Shown piece after piece: positions 44,903-54,734 of a DNA stretch of 64,000 bases (its first letter is position 1; each line of letters opens with the position of its first letter). The notes beneath the pieces are model-generated. The model did not search any database and had not been told where the DNA came from. It saw only the letters and a list, made by a program, of their open reading frames with translations. The translations under genes and the position numbers were made by a program. This DNA comes from Ancistrus triradiatus (Eukaryota; Chordata; Actinopteri; Siluriformes; Loricariidae). The DNA lies in contig JAJAGP010000015.1 of the NCBI GenBank assembly GCA_025084515.1, positions 186,001 through 250,000 of the forward strand, given 5' to 3'.

Positions 44903-47900
44903 ACCCTGCCATAGTGCTGTCCGACCCTCCTAAACTGATGGACAGTGACAGAGAGGAGAAGTAAACTGTAAAGCCTAGCCCACAGAAAAACCTCATAGAT
45001 CTGCTAACCACAAAGAGACCAGATCTCTCTCTCTCTGTCTGTCTTTCTCTCTCACTTGCTCAAATTAAATTTCTGGGATATTGTCTATAATTTGCTGGTG
45101 TCAGGGAGCCCCTATGAAAATACGAGATGGTGGGATGTCTGTACGAATGAAGATTAAATAATTCTTGATAAAATAACAGCTCTTGGTAAATAATACCTTA
45201 GATTCTTGGAACTGGATCTGACTGGTCTGTACTTTCCTGTTTAGAGGATGATACTGGAGCAGTGATTGTGCAGACAGCTCCAGGTAAAGTTGTCACACAT
45301 CGGGGCGGTACCATCACACTGCCCTGCCGTTACCATCACGAGCCCGAGAGTGTCGATCCATCCCGGATCCGCATCAAATGGACCAAAGTGACGGATGAGT
45401 TCCAGTTTCAGGATGTGTTTGTGGCACTGGGTCAGCAACAGCGTGTGTTCGGTCCTTACCATGGCCGTGTGGAACTGGAGCGGGCGGGACAGGGTGACGC
45501 CTCCGTCGTCATCCACAACGTCACGCTTCAAGACTACGGTCGCTACGAGTGTGAGGTCACAAACGACATGGAGGATGACACAGGATTTGTCAATCTAGAC
45601 CTAGAAGGTTTGAGCTGCTTCTGCTATCACCTACAAACATGATCTTACCACTCCTGGGCAGAAAAATGGAGCAAGCACAAAATGAAAAATCATTAAGCTT
45701 TGGATAGTCTTAACAACAAAACCCAACCAAAAAGGTAGTATAGGTTGCTTATTCCTATGACTTAAAAATCTCATGTAATTTAGTGAGTAATGGATTGAAA
45801 GTGAACAGTAAAAATAGCTACCAAGCTAACTGCAGCCTGTGTTCTGGAGCATGTGATTCTTGTTTTGTTTTCGGGTTGGCTCTTATATACTAACCTGTTT
45901 AGGACCCATGGAGACTTATTTGCACTAAGAATACAGTACTATAGATGTGAAAATAAAGAAAAACTGATAAGCACAGCAGAAATATCGTCTGAGCAACTGC
46001 TACTGTGAATCTGGATCACTGTGTACTGAATCATGAGTTTCGGCTGAAATGAGTCACCTGGCTCTACTCATACAAGTTTAAGCAAGTTCAAATTTTTCTG
46101 GTCAAAATGACTAAAAACCTATCCTGAATATGAACCTCATGGACTTGGTTCTCAATTCACATCTTTGCTGTGTGAGCAAGCGCATTATCTTGTTGAAAAA
46201 TAACATCTGGTTGCTCCTCTTTAGAAAATACCGTTTCAAACATGAGAAGCGTTGCTGCAATATTCGCCTGTACTCCAATGCTTTAATTAACTTTTCAGCT
46301 TACCAGAACAAACAGATGAAAAGGCTCGCCACACCATGATACCTCTGTGCTTCACCATGGTACAAATGCAGGTACTTCTCACCAGGCCTTCAAAGACATA
46401 TCTCTGGACTGTCACCACACAACTCTAATCGTGATTCAACAATCCACACAATTTTGCTGAACCACTCTGACTCAAATGCTCCATATTCTGCCAGAAACGT
46501 CATTCGGTCCATGATGTTTGCCGACTTTTAATCTACTAGAAACAAAACCTGCATGAAGCAATCTTCTGAGATTTGCTGTTCTTAAAAGAGTCTTATTTTC
46601 TGAGGCAGTTTTAAGGCTTGGCCCATTATTTGTCCAGGAGTGTACACTATAATTAAAGGATCTCTCTGCCACATCTGTTACATGTGGTAATGTGGACTTG
46701 CCTTCATGGAGAAAAAACAGAAAACCTGTTTACTTGAACCTCACTTGTAATGGAGGCCTAAGAGCAGTTGTTAGGGCAGTCTGTAAATGTATAGATTTTT
46801 ACGTCTTTCATGAACTATTCAGTCAAATGGTTGTTTTTAACTCTAATCATATAGAATTCGTAATTATACTTTATGAGCAGAGCTAGTTTCCAACCGATGG
46901 CCTACTGATAGCACGCAACCTTACATAAAGCAAAGAATGAGAACGAGAATTAATTTTGTTCCAGTGTTCAACACTAATGACTGTGGTAGCCTAGTGGTTA
47001 AGGTACTGGCCTATGGACCAGAAGGTCCAGGGGCCAAGCTACCACTGTTGGGTCTTAGGGCCTTAACCTATAATTGCTTGGCCTGTAAGATTGTATCAAT
47101 TGTAAGTTGCTCTGGATAAGGGCGTCATGACATAAATGTAATGAATTAAAACAGCTTTGGTAAGATGCTCTCTCATATCTGCCAAAGTATAATGGTTGTA
47201 ATTTTATATTTGTCAGGGGGTGGAGTATTCTATTAGGCTATTCCACCACTGAGGTGGTGCTTTCCACCCAGGTTGGGCATCCCTTACATCCACAATTGCC
47301 TGTGTTTGAAGAAGGGAAGGCCAGTCAGGACATTACATCTACTGCTGCAACCCTATCCCAGCCCTGTGACGTTCTTTGCTTGTGCCTTGTGTTCTCAGTG
47401 ACCTTGAACATGAAAAGTAGGGTTCAAATGTGAATAAACTGTATTATAAATCATCACGTTTCCTCAGTACATTCTGTCTTTAGGATTTATTAACAAATGA
47501 GTTTCAAGTGAATAGATTTTCATTCAGTGGAAATGTTGAACGTTAACTCCAGATGCAGTACCTGGAAACTGAAAAATGCTGAGTATAGTGAAGTGAAATG
47601 AACAAATAATGTGTATGTTAATTCAATATCACAGGTGTTGTCTTTCCATACTACCCTCGTCTTGGACGCTACCAGCTGAACTACCACGAGGCAGAAGATG
47701 CCTGCAAGCAGCAGGATGCCATCTTGGCCTCTCATTCCCAACTACATAAAGCCTGGAAAGAAGGTTTAGACTGGTGCAACGCTGGATGGCTGGATGACGG
47801 TTCGGTGCAGTATCCCATCTCGCACCCTCGAGATGAGTGTGGTCGTAAGGAAACCCCCGCCGGTGTTCGTAATTATGGCTACCGTCACAAAGAGGATGAG

Positions 47901-50900
47901 CACTACGACGCCTTCTGCTTCACCTCCAAGCTTAATGGTGAGTCTGGTACACCTCAGGCTAAAGACGCTCTCTCTTCTCCCTTTGTAATCCTGTGAGGCC
48001 TTGGGCAAGTGTAAATTTGGCTCTTGCTGAAAGGGCCACCCCCCTGTGTGTTTTGATCCTTTTGAGGTCCAGGTTGCAGACAGACGCTGATTAAAGAGCC
48101 TGCAGGAACAAGCCGCACCATACGCTCAACGTGGCCCTGACAGAATGATGCATTTGCTAGAGCAGGGTTCTCCAAATCAAATTTGGGATGGAAATATGAT
48201 TTATTATGATGTCTGGAGCACTGAGACAAATCGTCAGAAAAAAATTAGTGTAAACACAGAATAGAGCCAAACTGATTTTGCTTCTTGGATGAAGTGTGAG
48301 TGCATGTGTGTGTGTGTGTGTGTTTTATTCGATCATGCAGACCTCGTATAGACAAGCGCTGTAATACCAAAAGGCTGATCCACACATGCTATTAGATCTC
48401 TTCAGGTCTACTTGCAATCCAGGGAGCTAATCAGCTTTTCATTACACCCCGAAATAAGTTATTACAAAACTCATTTTCTTTCGAAAAGCTCACAGCTGGT
48501 GCAATGGTGCCTGATTCTCCAACACTAACTAGCTGGAGGACCTTTACAATACAGCTTGCAGGGAAATACTAGACATTATGCTTTCAAAAAGACAGCAAGG
48601 CAGCAGATACAAGCTGCAATAGGGAAAACATCTTTTCCTTCCTGTGTCTCAGAATATTTATACGCTTTCATTAGGGGTGTAACGACACACTCTGCTCACG
48701 ATTCGATTTTCTTTTGATAAAAGACATTCCCTTTTTATTTCTGAAGTGTAAACAATGCAAAACAATGAAAATGTTCTGTATAGGTGTTTAAAGAGAAAAG
48801 AAATGTTATTCCCCTGCAATTAAAGAAAATGACTATATACAGAGGTCTAAAATTGTAAACAAAATGCTCTATTGTAGCTTCACCATATCTTAAATAACCA
48901 AGTGAAAACATTCCTTTTTTCTATCTGAAGAATAACAATTCAAAATAGTGTACTTCAAAATAGTGTATAAATATTTAAACAAAAATATCTATAGTCCCCT
49001 GCAATTAAAATAAATGAGTTTTAAATAATGTTACTGCAACATTCTATTGTAACAGCGTCACTAAATTTAAATAACTAAATGCTATCTTAAATTGAAAATC
49101 AAACTAAACACTCAAGCTCACAGAGTCTCATACTCAGTCTCAATTCATCTTTACCTTAACTAGTTTCCATTGAAGAACAAAAGGTATGCTTACGGGAGCA
49201 TGACGTAGCCTAGCGGCCTAGCCTAGCTTAAGGTACTGGACTCTTGACCAAAAGGTCCAGGATTCAAATCCCACCTATGCTATGTTGCCACTGTTGGGTG
49301 CTTGAGCAAGATATTTAATCCACAATTGCTTGGATTGTAAGACTGTATGAGCTGTAAGTCGCTCTGGATAAGGGTGTCTGCTAAATGACGTAAATCTAAT
49401 GTAAATGATATTTATCTCCACGATGCACGTTGGCATGTTTTTGAATCACAATGCATCGTGTCACGTTGTATCATTACACCCCTACCTTTCATGGAAGCGG
49501 ATTTGAATTTTTGCAGGTTGACCTGGATAAGCATATCTGCTAAGAGCTGTAAGTGCTGGAAATATAAATGTTCTCATTACCGTGCTACTAATATTTGTAT
49601 TATACCAAAGCTCCCGCAGGTCCCGCCAGGGGGTATTGGATGGATTAAAGGTATGTCTTCCACTCTTAGGCATTAAAATCTAGATCAACCATTTGGACAC
49701 CCTCCTTTGTTCATCTGCTTTGAATTTGCACAAACCTGATCCAATCCCTTTGAGAAAACAATAGGCAGAAGCAGCAGCAGTATCCCATTTCACCCCCACT
49801 TATGCTAGTCATGGTCACAGGGGAGGGTCTGGAGTCTAACCCAGAATTCATTGAATGCAGACAGAGATACATCCCACAGAGGACACCAGTCCATTGCCGG
49901 GTGATGAAAATGCACCAGCTGACTTTCATGTTACAAGTTCCAAACAGGATTTGAACCCAGGCCCTCAGTCACTGCTGTTTCTAGCTGTTGACTCTACTCA
50001 CAGAACCACAGAGCTGATAAACAACTTTAGGTACACTTGTTCAGCTGCTCGTTAATCACATGGCAGCAAGATTGGGGAAGAATTTCACACAGCCATTTGT
50101 AGGGCTTTCAGAGAATGGCCCAAAAAAGAGAAAATATCCAGTGAGTGGAAGTTCTCTGGGTGAAAATGCGTGGTTGATGCCAGAGGTCAGAGTAGAATGG
50201 CTGAAATAGATACTCATTGCAACAGAAGCATGCAGAAAAGCATCTCTGAATGCGCAACACATCGAACCTTGAAGCAGATGGGCTACAGCAGCAGTAGACC
50301 ACACCGCATGCCTCTCTCATCAGCTAAGAGCAGGCAAATGAAGCTACAATTCACACAGGTTCACCAAAATTGGACAATAGAAGAATGGAAAACCATTGCC
50401 TGGTTGCGAATTCTGCTGTGACATTTGGATGGTAGGATCAGAATTGGCATAAACAACATGAAAGCATGGATCCATTCTGCCTTGTATCAACAGTTCTTTC
50501 TCACTTCGGGCCCCTTAATACCAACTGAGCACCGTTTAAATGCCACAGCCTACCTGAGTATTGTTGCTGACCGTGTCCCCTTTATGATCACAGTATCATC
50601 TTCTGGTGCCACTTCCAGCAGGATATCGTAACATGTCACAAAGCTCAAATCATCTCAAGCTGGTTTCTTGAACATGACAATGAGTTCACTGTACCCAAAT
50701 GGCCTCCACAGTCACAAGACCTCAATCCAACAGAGTACCTTTAGGATGTGGTGGAATGGGGAGATTCACATCATGGATGTACAGTTGACAAATCTGCAGC
50801 AACTGTGTGATGATATCATGTCAATATGAACCAAAATCTCTGCGGAATGTTTCCAGCACCTTGTTGAATCTATGCCTAGAAGAATTAAGGCAGTTCTGAG

Positions 50901-53900
50901 AGCAAAAAGGTACCCGGTGCTAGCAAGGTGTACCTAATAAAGTGGTAGATGAGTGTATTTTAATTGAACTCAGTAATTGTTGTGTTTTAATTATCCTGTA
51001 GCATTTCTGCAGTCAGGCTGTCTTTAGTGTGAGAGATGTGCTTATTTTTCTGTCAAACCAGGGACATCTGGCTAACAAGCTAATGCCAGTTTGACAGCTT
51101 AGACCTTTGCTTTCTGTCAACAAACTGTCTTGTAGATTTATATAATAAATGCCTGGTCTGCTACCTGGTGCACTGCTTGAAATATTTTTGCAGTGTCTTC
51201 TGTCATAATGCGCCTTCAGTCTTCAGCCACAGATAGCAGTAGTGTCAATTCACCCGATCCACCTGCAGAACCACAGACCCAGGCTTCTATGGCCATAAGG
51301 AAGCTCTAAAATTTGGATGCAAGGTTCCTGGAACATGGACAGACTTAGAGGCTACAACCCAGGACAGAACCCAGAGGGGAACAGAACCCCAGTGAGACCG
51401 GGATTTCAAATCATTTTCAGGATGACAGAAAATGATACACCAACTGAGGCACTCATGCCTCTGGCGTGGTCACGGTTTTCACCAATTGCATGTCCTCTCT
51501 CTCTTGCAGGTTCTGTCACACTCTCATTGGGGTTAAATTCCCTACTGGGTTCTGTCCCAGGTTGTAACCTGTCCATCTGTTCACCTTCTGCCTTGCCAGA
51601 GGCCCTCCATCTAGTTCATCTAATGGTATGGCAAGCAGACTAGGGATGAATTGGAATGATACAGAAACCCAGCCATTCAGACATCCAGTGGAATTTCATT
51701 CCACCACTTGAGTGCCAGTACGGAGAAGAGTCTTGATGCTTGTTTTGCTTTAGTCTTGAATAGTAATGCTATGCTTGAGTTTGAAAGGGTACGAGATAAA
51801 GAGTAGGGTTTGATTAAAGTCTTTAAGTAGGCAAGGGAGGACTGGTCAATTTTCAGCTTTGTAGATTCAGTGTTTTTAAACGTATGTGGTCGAAACAGGG
51901 AGCCAGAGAAGGGAATGCAGCAGTGGGTTTACATGAATGAACTTTGGTAAGTTGAAACCCAGACTTGAATTAGTTGCAGGGGTCTGATTGTATGCTTGGG
52001 CAAGGGCATACATTTCATTTCAGTGTTGCGAGGGGACAATAAACAGTAAAATTTCAAAAAGAGCAGTTCTTGAAGGGGGCACCAAATACTATTGTATTTA
52101 ATGTGTATACGTGTATAGGCTACCAGTTTTAATATGTTCAACCATACCAAGAAATGTAGATGGTGCACTACTGTATATAGGCATAGACTGCTTAAGTGCA
52201 ATTAATAGAGTGCGATCTCAGCGAACATAAACTGAGATCCATAATGAGGATGGTTTCAGTATGAATTTACACTGTAGTCATTAAATGTGTTACTGGTCTA
52301 ATCTCAGAGTCTGCTACAGTAGCCTTACAAAAACATAATTTGGGCTTTAAGTGCAGTTATGAAAGCAAAAGAAATACTTCAATGAATAACCAAACTAAAT
52401 CAAACCAAATATTCTTCAGAAATATTGACTTATTGTGGCCGTCTTCAATAATAAGCTATGGACAATTATGCCACTGAACGTAGGGCAACCTACAGTGGTG
52501 CTTGACCGTTTGTGAATCCTTTAGAATTTTCTATATTTCTGCATAAATATGACCTAAAACATCATCAGATTTTCACACAAGTCCTAAAAGTAGATAAAGA
52601 GAACCCAGTTAAACAAATGAGACAAAAATATTATACTTGGTCATTTATTTATTCAGGAAAATGATCCAATACTACATATTAGTGAGTGGCAAAAGTATGT
52701 GAACCTCTAGGATTAGCAGTTAATGTGAAGGTGAAATTAGAGTCAGGTGTTTCCAATCAATGGGATGACAATCAGGTGTGAGTGGGCACCCTGTTTTATT
52801 TAAAGACACAGGGATCTGTCAAAGTCTGCTCTTCACAACACATGTTTGTGGAAGTGTATCATGGCACGAACAAAGGAGATTTCTGAGGACCTCAGAAAAA
52901 GTTGTTGATGCTCATCAGGTTGGAAAAGGTTATAAAACCATTTCTAAAGAATTTGGACTCCACCAATCCACATCCAGACAGATTGTGTACAGATGGAGGA
53001 AATTGAAGACCATTGTTACCCTCCCCAGGAGTGGTCGACCAACAAAGATCACTCCAAGAGCAAGGCGTGTAATAGTTGGTGAGGTCACAAAGGACCCCAG
53101 GGTAACCTGTAAGCAACTGAAAGACTCTCTCACATGGCTAATGTTAATGTTCATATGAGTCCACCATCAGAAGAACACTGAACAACAATGGTGTTCATGG
53201 CAGGGTTGGTTGCAAGGAGGAAAGCCACTGCTCTCCAAAAAGAACATTGCTGCTCGTTCTGCAGTTTGTTAAAGATCATGTTGGACAATCCAGAAGGCTA
53301 TTGGAAGAATGTTCTGTGGACAGATGAGACCAAAATAGAACTTTTTGGTTTAAAAGAAAAGCGTTATGTTTCTGTGAAACATGGTGGTGGTAGTATCATG
53401 GTTTAGGCCTGTTTTGCTGCATCTGGGCCAGGACAGCTTGCCATCATTGATGGAACAATGAATTCTGAATGATATCAGAGAATTCTAAAGGAAAATGTCA
53501 GGACATCTGTCCATGAACTGAATCTCAAGAGAAGGTGGGTCATGCAGCAAGACAACGGCTCTAAGCACACAAGTGGTTCTACCAAATAATGGTTAAAGAA
53601 GAATAAAGTTAATGTTTTGGAATGGCCAAGTCAAAGTCCTGACCTTAATCTAATGGCCAAGTAAAATTTGTTTTTGTCTCATTTGTTTAACTGGGTTCCC
53701 TTTATCTACTTTTAGGACTTGTGTGAAAATCGGATGATGTATTAAGTCATATTTACGCAGAAATATAAAACATTCTAAAGGGTTTACAAACTTTCAAGTG
53801 CCACTGTAAATATGTGGAATATGTTGGAATTGATTGGTGGTAACAGTATAAGATAAAATGCGTATGAGTTCGGGTGATGATAGGCAGTGGACCAAACCAC

Positions 53901-54734
53901 TATGAGGCATATTAAGGGGCACTGCAATCCTTCAAAACTTCAAAATGAAAAAAAAAAGTTTTTTTTTTTTTAGTTAGTACAAATTCTGGCATATTAATGT
54001 GTATTATTTAAAAGTATATAGTTATATCCACAGTGATTGTGTTGGAGGAGCAACTCTGTCCCCATCAGGATTTCCAAAACTGTACAGAGAAGAGTCTTGT
54101 TGCTTTTTCACTTTAATCCTGATCAGTGGCTCCAGTCGAGCTATGTTTGAGTACAGGTACAAGGTACAGACCAGGGTTTGATGAAAGCCTTTCGGTAGGC
54201 AAGGGGTGGTTCATTTTTATCTTTCTAGATGGGTTTCAGTGTTTGGAAACTTATGTTGTCGATACGAGGCAGTGAAGGAAACGCAGCAGTGGGTTTACAT
54301 GAACTAACTTTGGTAAGCTGAAAACCAGACATGGAGTCGACTCTTCATCTCAGTCTGTGTCTGTTTTAGGTAACGTGTATTTCCTCAAGCGCTTCAAGAA
54401 GATGAACTACACTGAGGCGGTGAAGGCTTGTGTACGTGATGGTTCAGCAGTGGCTAAGGTGGGTCAGCTTTACGCTGCCTGGAAGTTCCAGCTGCTGGAC
54501 CGCTGTGATGCCGGCTGGGTGGCTGACGGCAGTGTGCGCTACCCTATCGTCAACCCCCGTGCTCGCTGTGGCGGCTCTGACCCTGGCGTCCGAAACCTCG
54601 GCTTCCCTGATAAGAAGTACCGTCTGTTTGGGGTCTACTGCTTCCGCGAGGATTCGGAAGGCTTCAACGACCAGACCACGCAAGCTCCAGTTCAAAGCAG
54701 CACAATGTTCACTACAAGCACCAGGAGCATCTGA
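41619..54734 (+). CDS. hapln4: Hyaluronan and proteoglycan link protein 4
   Basis: Five coding exons: 41619-41627, 42587-42707, 45245-45607, 47635-47937, 54370-54734. All junctions are GT/AG and the frame is kept (phases 0, 1, 1, 1), giving 386 residues; human HAPLN4 is about 400. The secreted protein stabilises binding between hyaluronan and lecticans in brain perineuronal matrix. Visible parts: signal peptide (MTERLVTLWCLAWLS), basic GRKKVVHVLE (about 35-44), Ig V domain (about 54-160, LPCRY to YGRYECEV), Link module 1 (about 166-265, DWCNAGW) and Link module 2 (about 267-360, DRCDAGW), then a Thr/Ser-rich tail. GRKKVVHVLE followed by VQTAPG and HRGGTI distinguishes HAPLN4 from HAPLN1-3. 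Sequons NVT and NYT are present. The introns are rich in transposons. No neighbouring ncan was found. Confidence 0.93.
41944..42174 (+). repeat. Short direct duplication in hapln4 intron 1
   Basis: AGAGCAAACTGCATCTAACT and the following ATTACTGTATTGTTA-type sequence occur at 41944-42030 and again at 42087-42174, about 143 bp apart, each followed by a CTGT/CTAT repeat. A local tandem duplication. Confidence 0.7.
42587..42707 (+). other. hapln4: hapln4 exon 2, signal peptide and basic segment
   Basis: 121 nt after the acceptor TTTTTATCTGAAG. Encodes RLVTLWCLAWLSYSML, then the mature start region and GRKKVVHVL; the split Glu codon (G|AG) is completed by exon 3. Donor GTAAGA. Confidence 0.88.
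43845..44130 (+). repeat. LINE/SINE 3' tail-like repeat in hapln4 intron 2
   Basis: GGGCAGGGCTTTGCTAGGAA, GGCATCCGGCATAAAAC and GGAGCAGCTGAAAGAA, followed by TATTGAACTTGAACTT, match the order of 3' ends of fish RTE-type elements as I recall them. The rest of intron 2 from 42708 to 43844 shows no recognisable feature. Confidence 0.5.
44396..44660 (+). repeat. Repeat filled by a SINE; empty copy at 52313-52440
   Basis: Sequence flanking the SINE at 44478-44605 (CAGTTATGAAAGCAGAAGAA ... CTAAATCAAACCAAATATTC) occurs without the SINE at 52356-52418. The two copies are in introns 2 and 4 of hapln4. Confidence 0.75.
44478..44605 (+). repeat. tRNA-derived SINE, family 1
   Basis: A box GTGGTAGCCTAGTGG, then GTTCAAATCC, GCTGCCACCATTGGG and CTGTAAGACTGTATCAAG. 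Part of the head and tail are shortened. Confidence 0.8.
44858..44899. repeat. (TA)n microsatellite in hapln4 intron 2
   Basis: About 42 bp of uninterrupted TA repeat. Confidence 0.95.
45245..45607 (+). other. hapln4: hapln4 exon 3, Ig V domain
   Basis: 363 nt, phase 1 on both sides. Acceptor TTCCTGTTTAG. Contains the Ig cysteines in LPCRYHHEP and YGRYECEV, the IRIKWTKV strand and a sequon in HNVTLQ. The donor GTTTGA is weak but gives the conserved LDLEG|VVFP junction. Confidence 0.93.
45760..45870. repeat. Repeat shared with the flanks of family C copy 2
   Basis: ATCTCATGTAATTTAGTGAG and GCAGCCTGTGTTCTGGAGCA match 32880-32940 and 35925-35945, the sequences on the two sides of the family C element. 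This copy lacks the transposon. Confidence 0.65.
46130..46680 (-). pseudogene. Degenerate Tc1-like transposase fragment in hapln4 intron 3
   Basis: The plus-strand stretch TATCTTGTTGAAAAATAACATCTGG (46187-46211; 25 bp, key core TTGTTGAAA) is antisense to a Tc1-like 'FQQD' catalytic block, and CACCATGATACCTCTGTGCT plus TTCACCATGGTAC resembles the antisense of the HGGG region. No frame survives; assignment is tentative. Confidence 0.4.
46975..47140 (+). repeat. tRNA-derived SINE, family 1, in hapln4 intron 3
   Basis: A box GTGGTAGCCTAGTGGTTAAG, TGGACCAGAAGGTCCAGG, body GCTACCACTGTTGGG and tail TAAGTTGCTCTGGATAAGGG. It lies about 500 bp before exon 4. Confidence 0.85.
47635..47937 (+). other. 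hapln4: hapln4 exon 4, Link module 1
   Basis: 303 nt, phase 1 on both sides; acceptor AATATCACAG, donor GTGAGT. Encodes VVFPYYPRLGRYQLNYHEAE ... DWCNAGWLDDGSVQYPI ... YDAFCFTSKLN with the four Link cysteines. Confidence 0.95.
48672..49484. mobile_element. hAT-type MITE in hapln4 intron 4
   Basis: Inverted ends TAGGGGTGTAACGACAC (48672) and TCATTACACCCCTA (to 49484), 813 bp in all. Flanks GCTTTCAT (48664-48671) and CCTTTCAT (49485-49492) agree in 7 of 8 bases, an 8-bp hAT-type target duplication. No transposase. A family 1 SINE is inserted inside. Confidence 0.85.
49198..49405 (+). repeat. tRNA-derived SINE, family 1, nested in the hAT MITE
   Basis: A box GTAGCCTAGCGGCCTAGCCT, then AAAGGTCCAGGATTCAAATCC (21 bases; B-box core GATTCAAATCC), GCCACTGTTGGGTGCTTGA and tail GTCGCTCTGGATAAGGGTGT, ending in a TAAATCTAATGTAAATG-type tail. 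Confidence 0.85.
50020..50954 (+). mobile_element. Tc1 family F, copy 3, in hapln4 intron 4
   Basis: From TTTAGGTACACTTGTTCAGC to GGTGTACCTAATAAAGTGGT (about 50954). The transposase is readable only in pieces: HTH/linker around 50100-50160, RTLKQMGYSSSRPHRMPLSS at 50265-50325, a catalytic block near 50390-50420, and near 50720-50745 CCTCAATCCAACAGAGTACC, reading LNPTEYL with the Glu kept. Frameshifts and stops throughout; the element also has internal deletions. Confidence 0.8.
51690..51975 (-). repeat. L2-like LINE 3' region fragment, first copy in intron 4
   Basis: CCACCACTTGAGTGCCAGTA, CGGAGAAGAGTCTTGATGCT, GGTTTGATTAAAGTCTTTAA and GCAGCAGTGGGTTTACATGA occur in this order. The same order recurs at 54060-54340. 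I recognise it as antisense of a fish L2-type 3' region. Confidence 0.55.
52493..53806 (+). mobile_element. Tc1 family A, copy in hapln4 intron 4
   Basis: Both ends are present: CAGTGGTGCTTGACCGTTTG at 52493 after TA, and CAAGTGCCACTG to 53806 before TA. 1,314 bp. The 5' UTR (GGCACCCTGTTTTATTTAAA ...) is intact. The 3' side of the transposase and most of the 3' UTR are deleted, joining PDLN directly to the subterminal repeat at about 53655. Confidence 0.9.
52861..53655 (+). pseudogene. Family A Tc1 transposase, broken
   Basis: ATG 52861 opens MARTKEISEDLRK, but two bases appear lost before 52905, so the frame hits TGA. The N-terminal DNA-binding part continues in another frame (VGKGYKTISKEFGL, HQSTSRQIV, LPRSGRPTKITPRARRVI) to about 53140. 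A further frame has NVLWTDETKIELFG with the first catalytic Asp and VKHGGGSIMV, followed by TAG. Downstream, QQDNGSKHT keeps the second Asp. The coding sequence ends at PSQSPDLN, so the catalytic Glu is deleted. Confidence 0.88.
53820..54058. other. Remaining intron 4 sequence
   Basis: Non-coding; includes a poly-A/poly-T inverted pair (53947-53972: A run, GT, then T run) that could form a small hairpin. Confidence 0.5.
54060..54340 (-). repeat. L2-like LINE 3' region fragment, second copy, next to exon 5
   Basis: ACAGAGAAGAGTCTTGTTGC, GGGTTTGATGAAAGCCTTTC, GGAAACGCAGCAGTGGGTTT and TTGGTAAGCTGAAAACCAGA parallel the copy at 51690-51975. It ends only about 30 bp before the exon 5 acceptor at 54368-54369. 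Confidence 0.55.
54370..54734 (+). other. hapln4: hapln4 exon 5, Link module 2 and tail
   Basis: 365 nt to the TGA at 54732-54734; acceptor GTCTGTTTTAG. Encodes NVYFLKRFKKMNYTEAVKAC, DRCDAGWVADGSVRYPI, CGGSDPGVRNLGFPDKKYRL and GVYCFRED, then about 25 residues rich in Thr, Ser and Gln with no resemblance to the Gly/Trp-rich tail of the mammalian protein. Confidence 0.93.
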
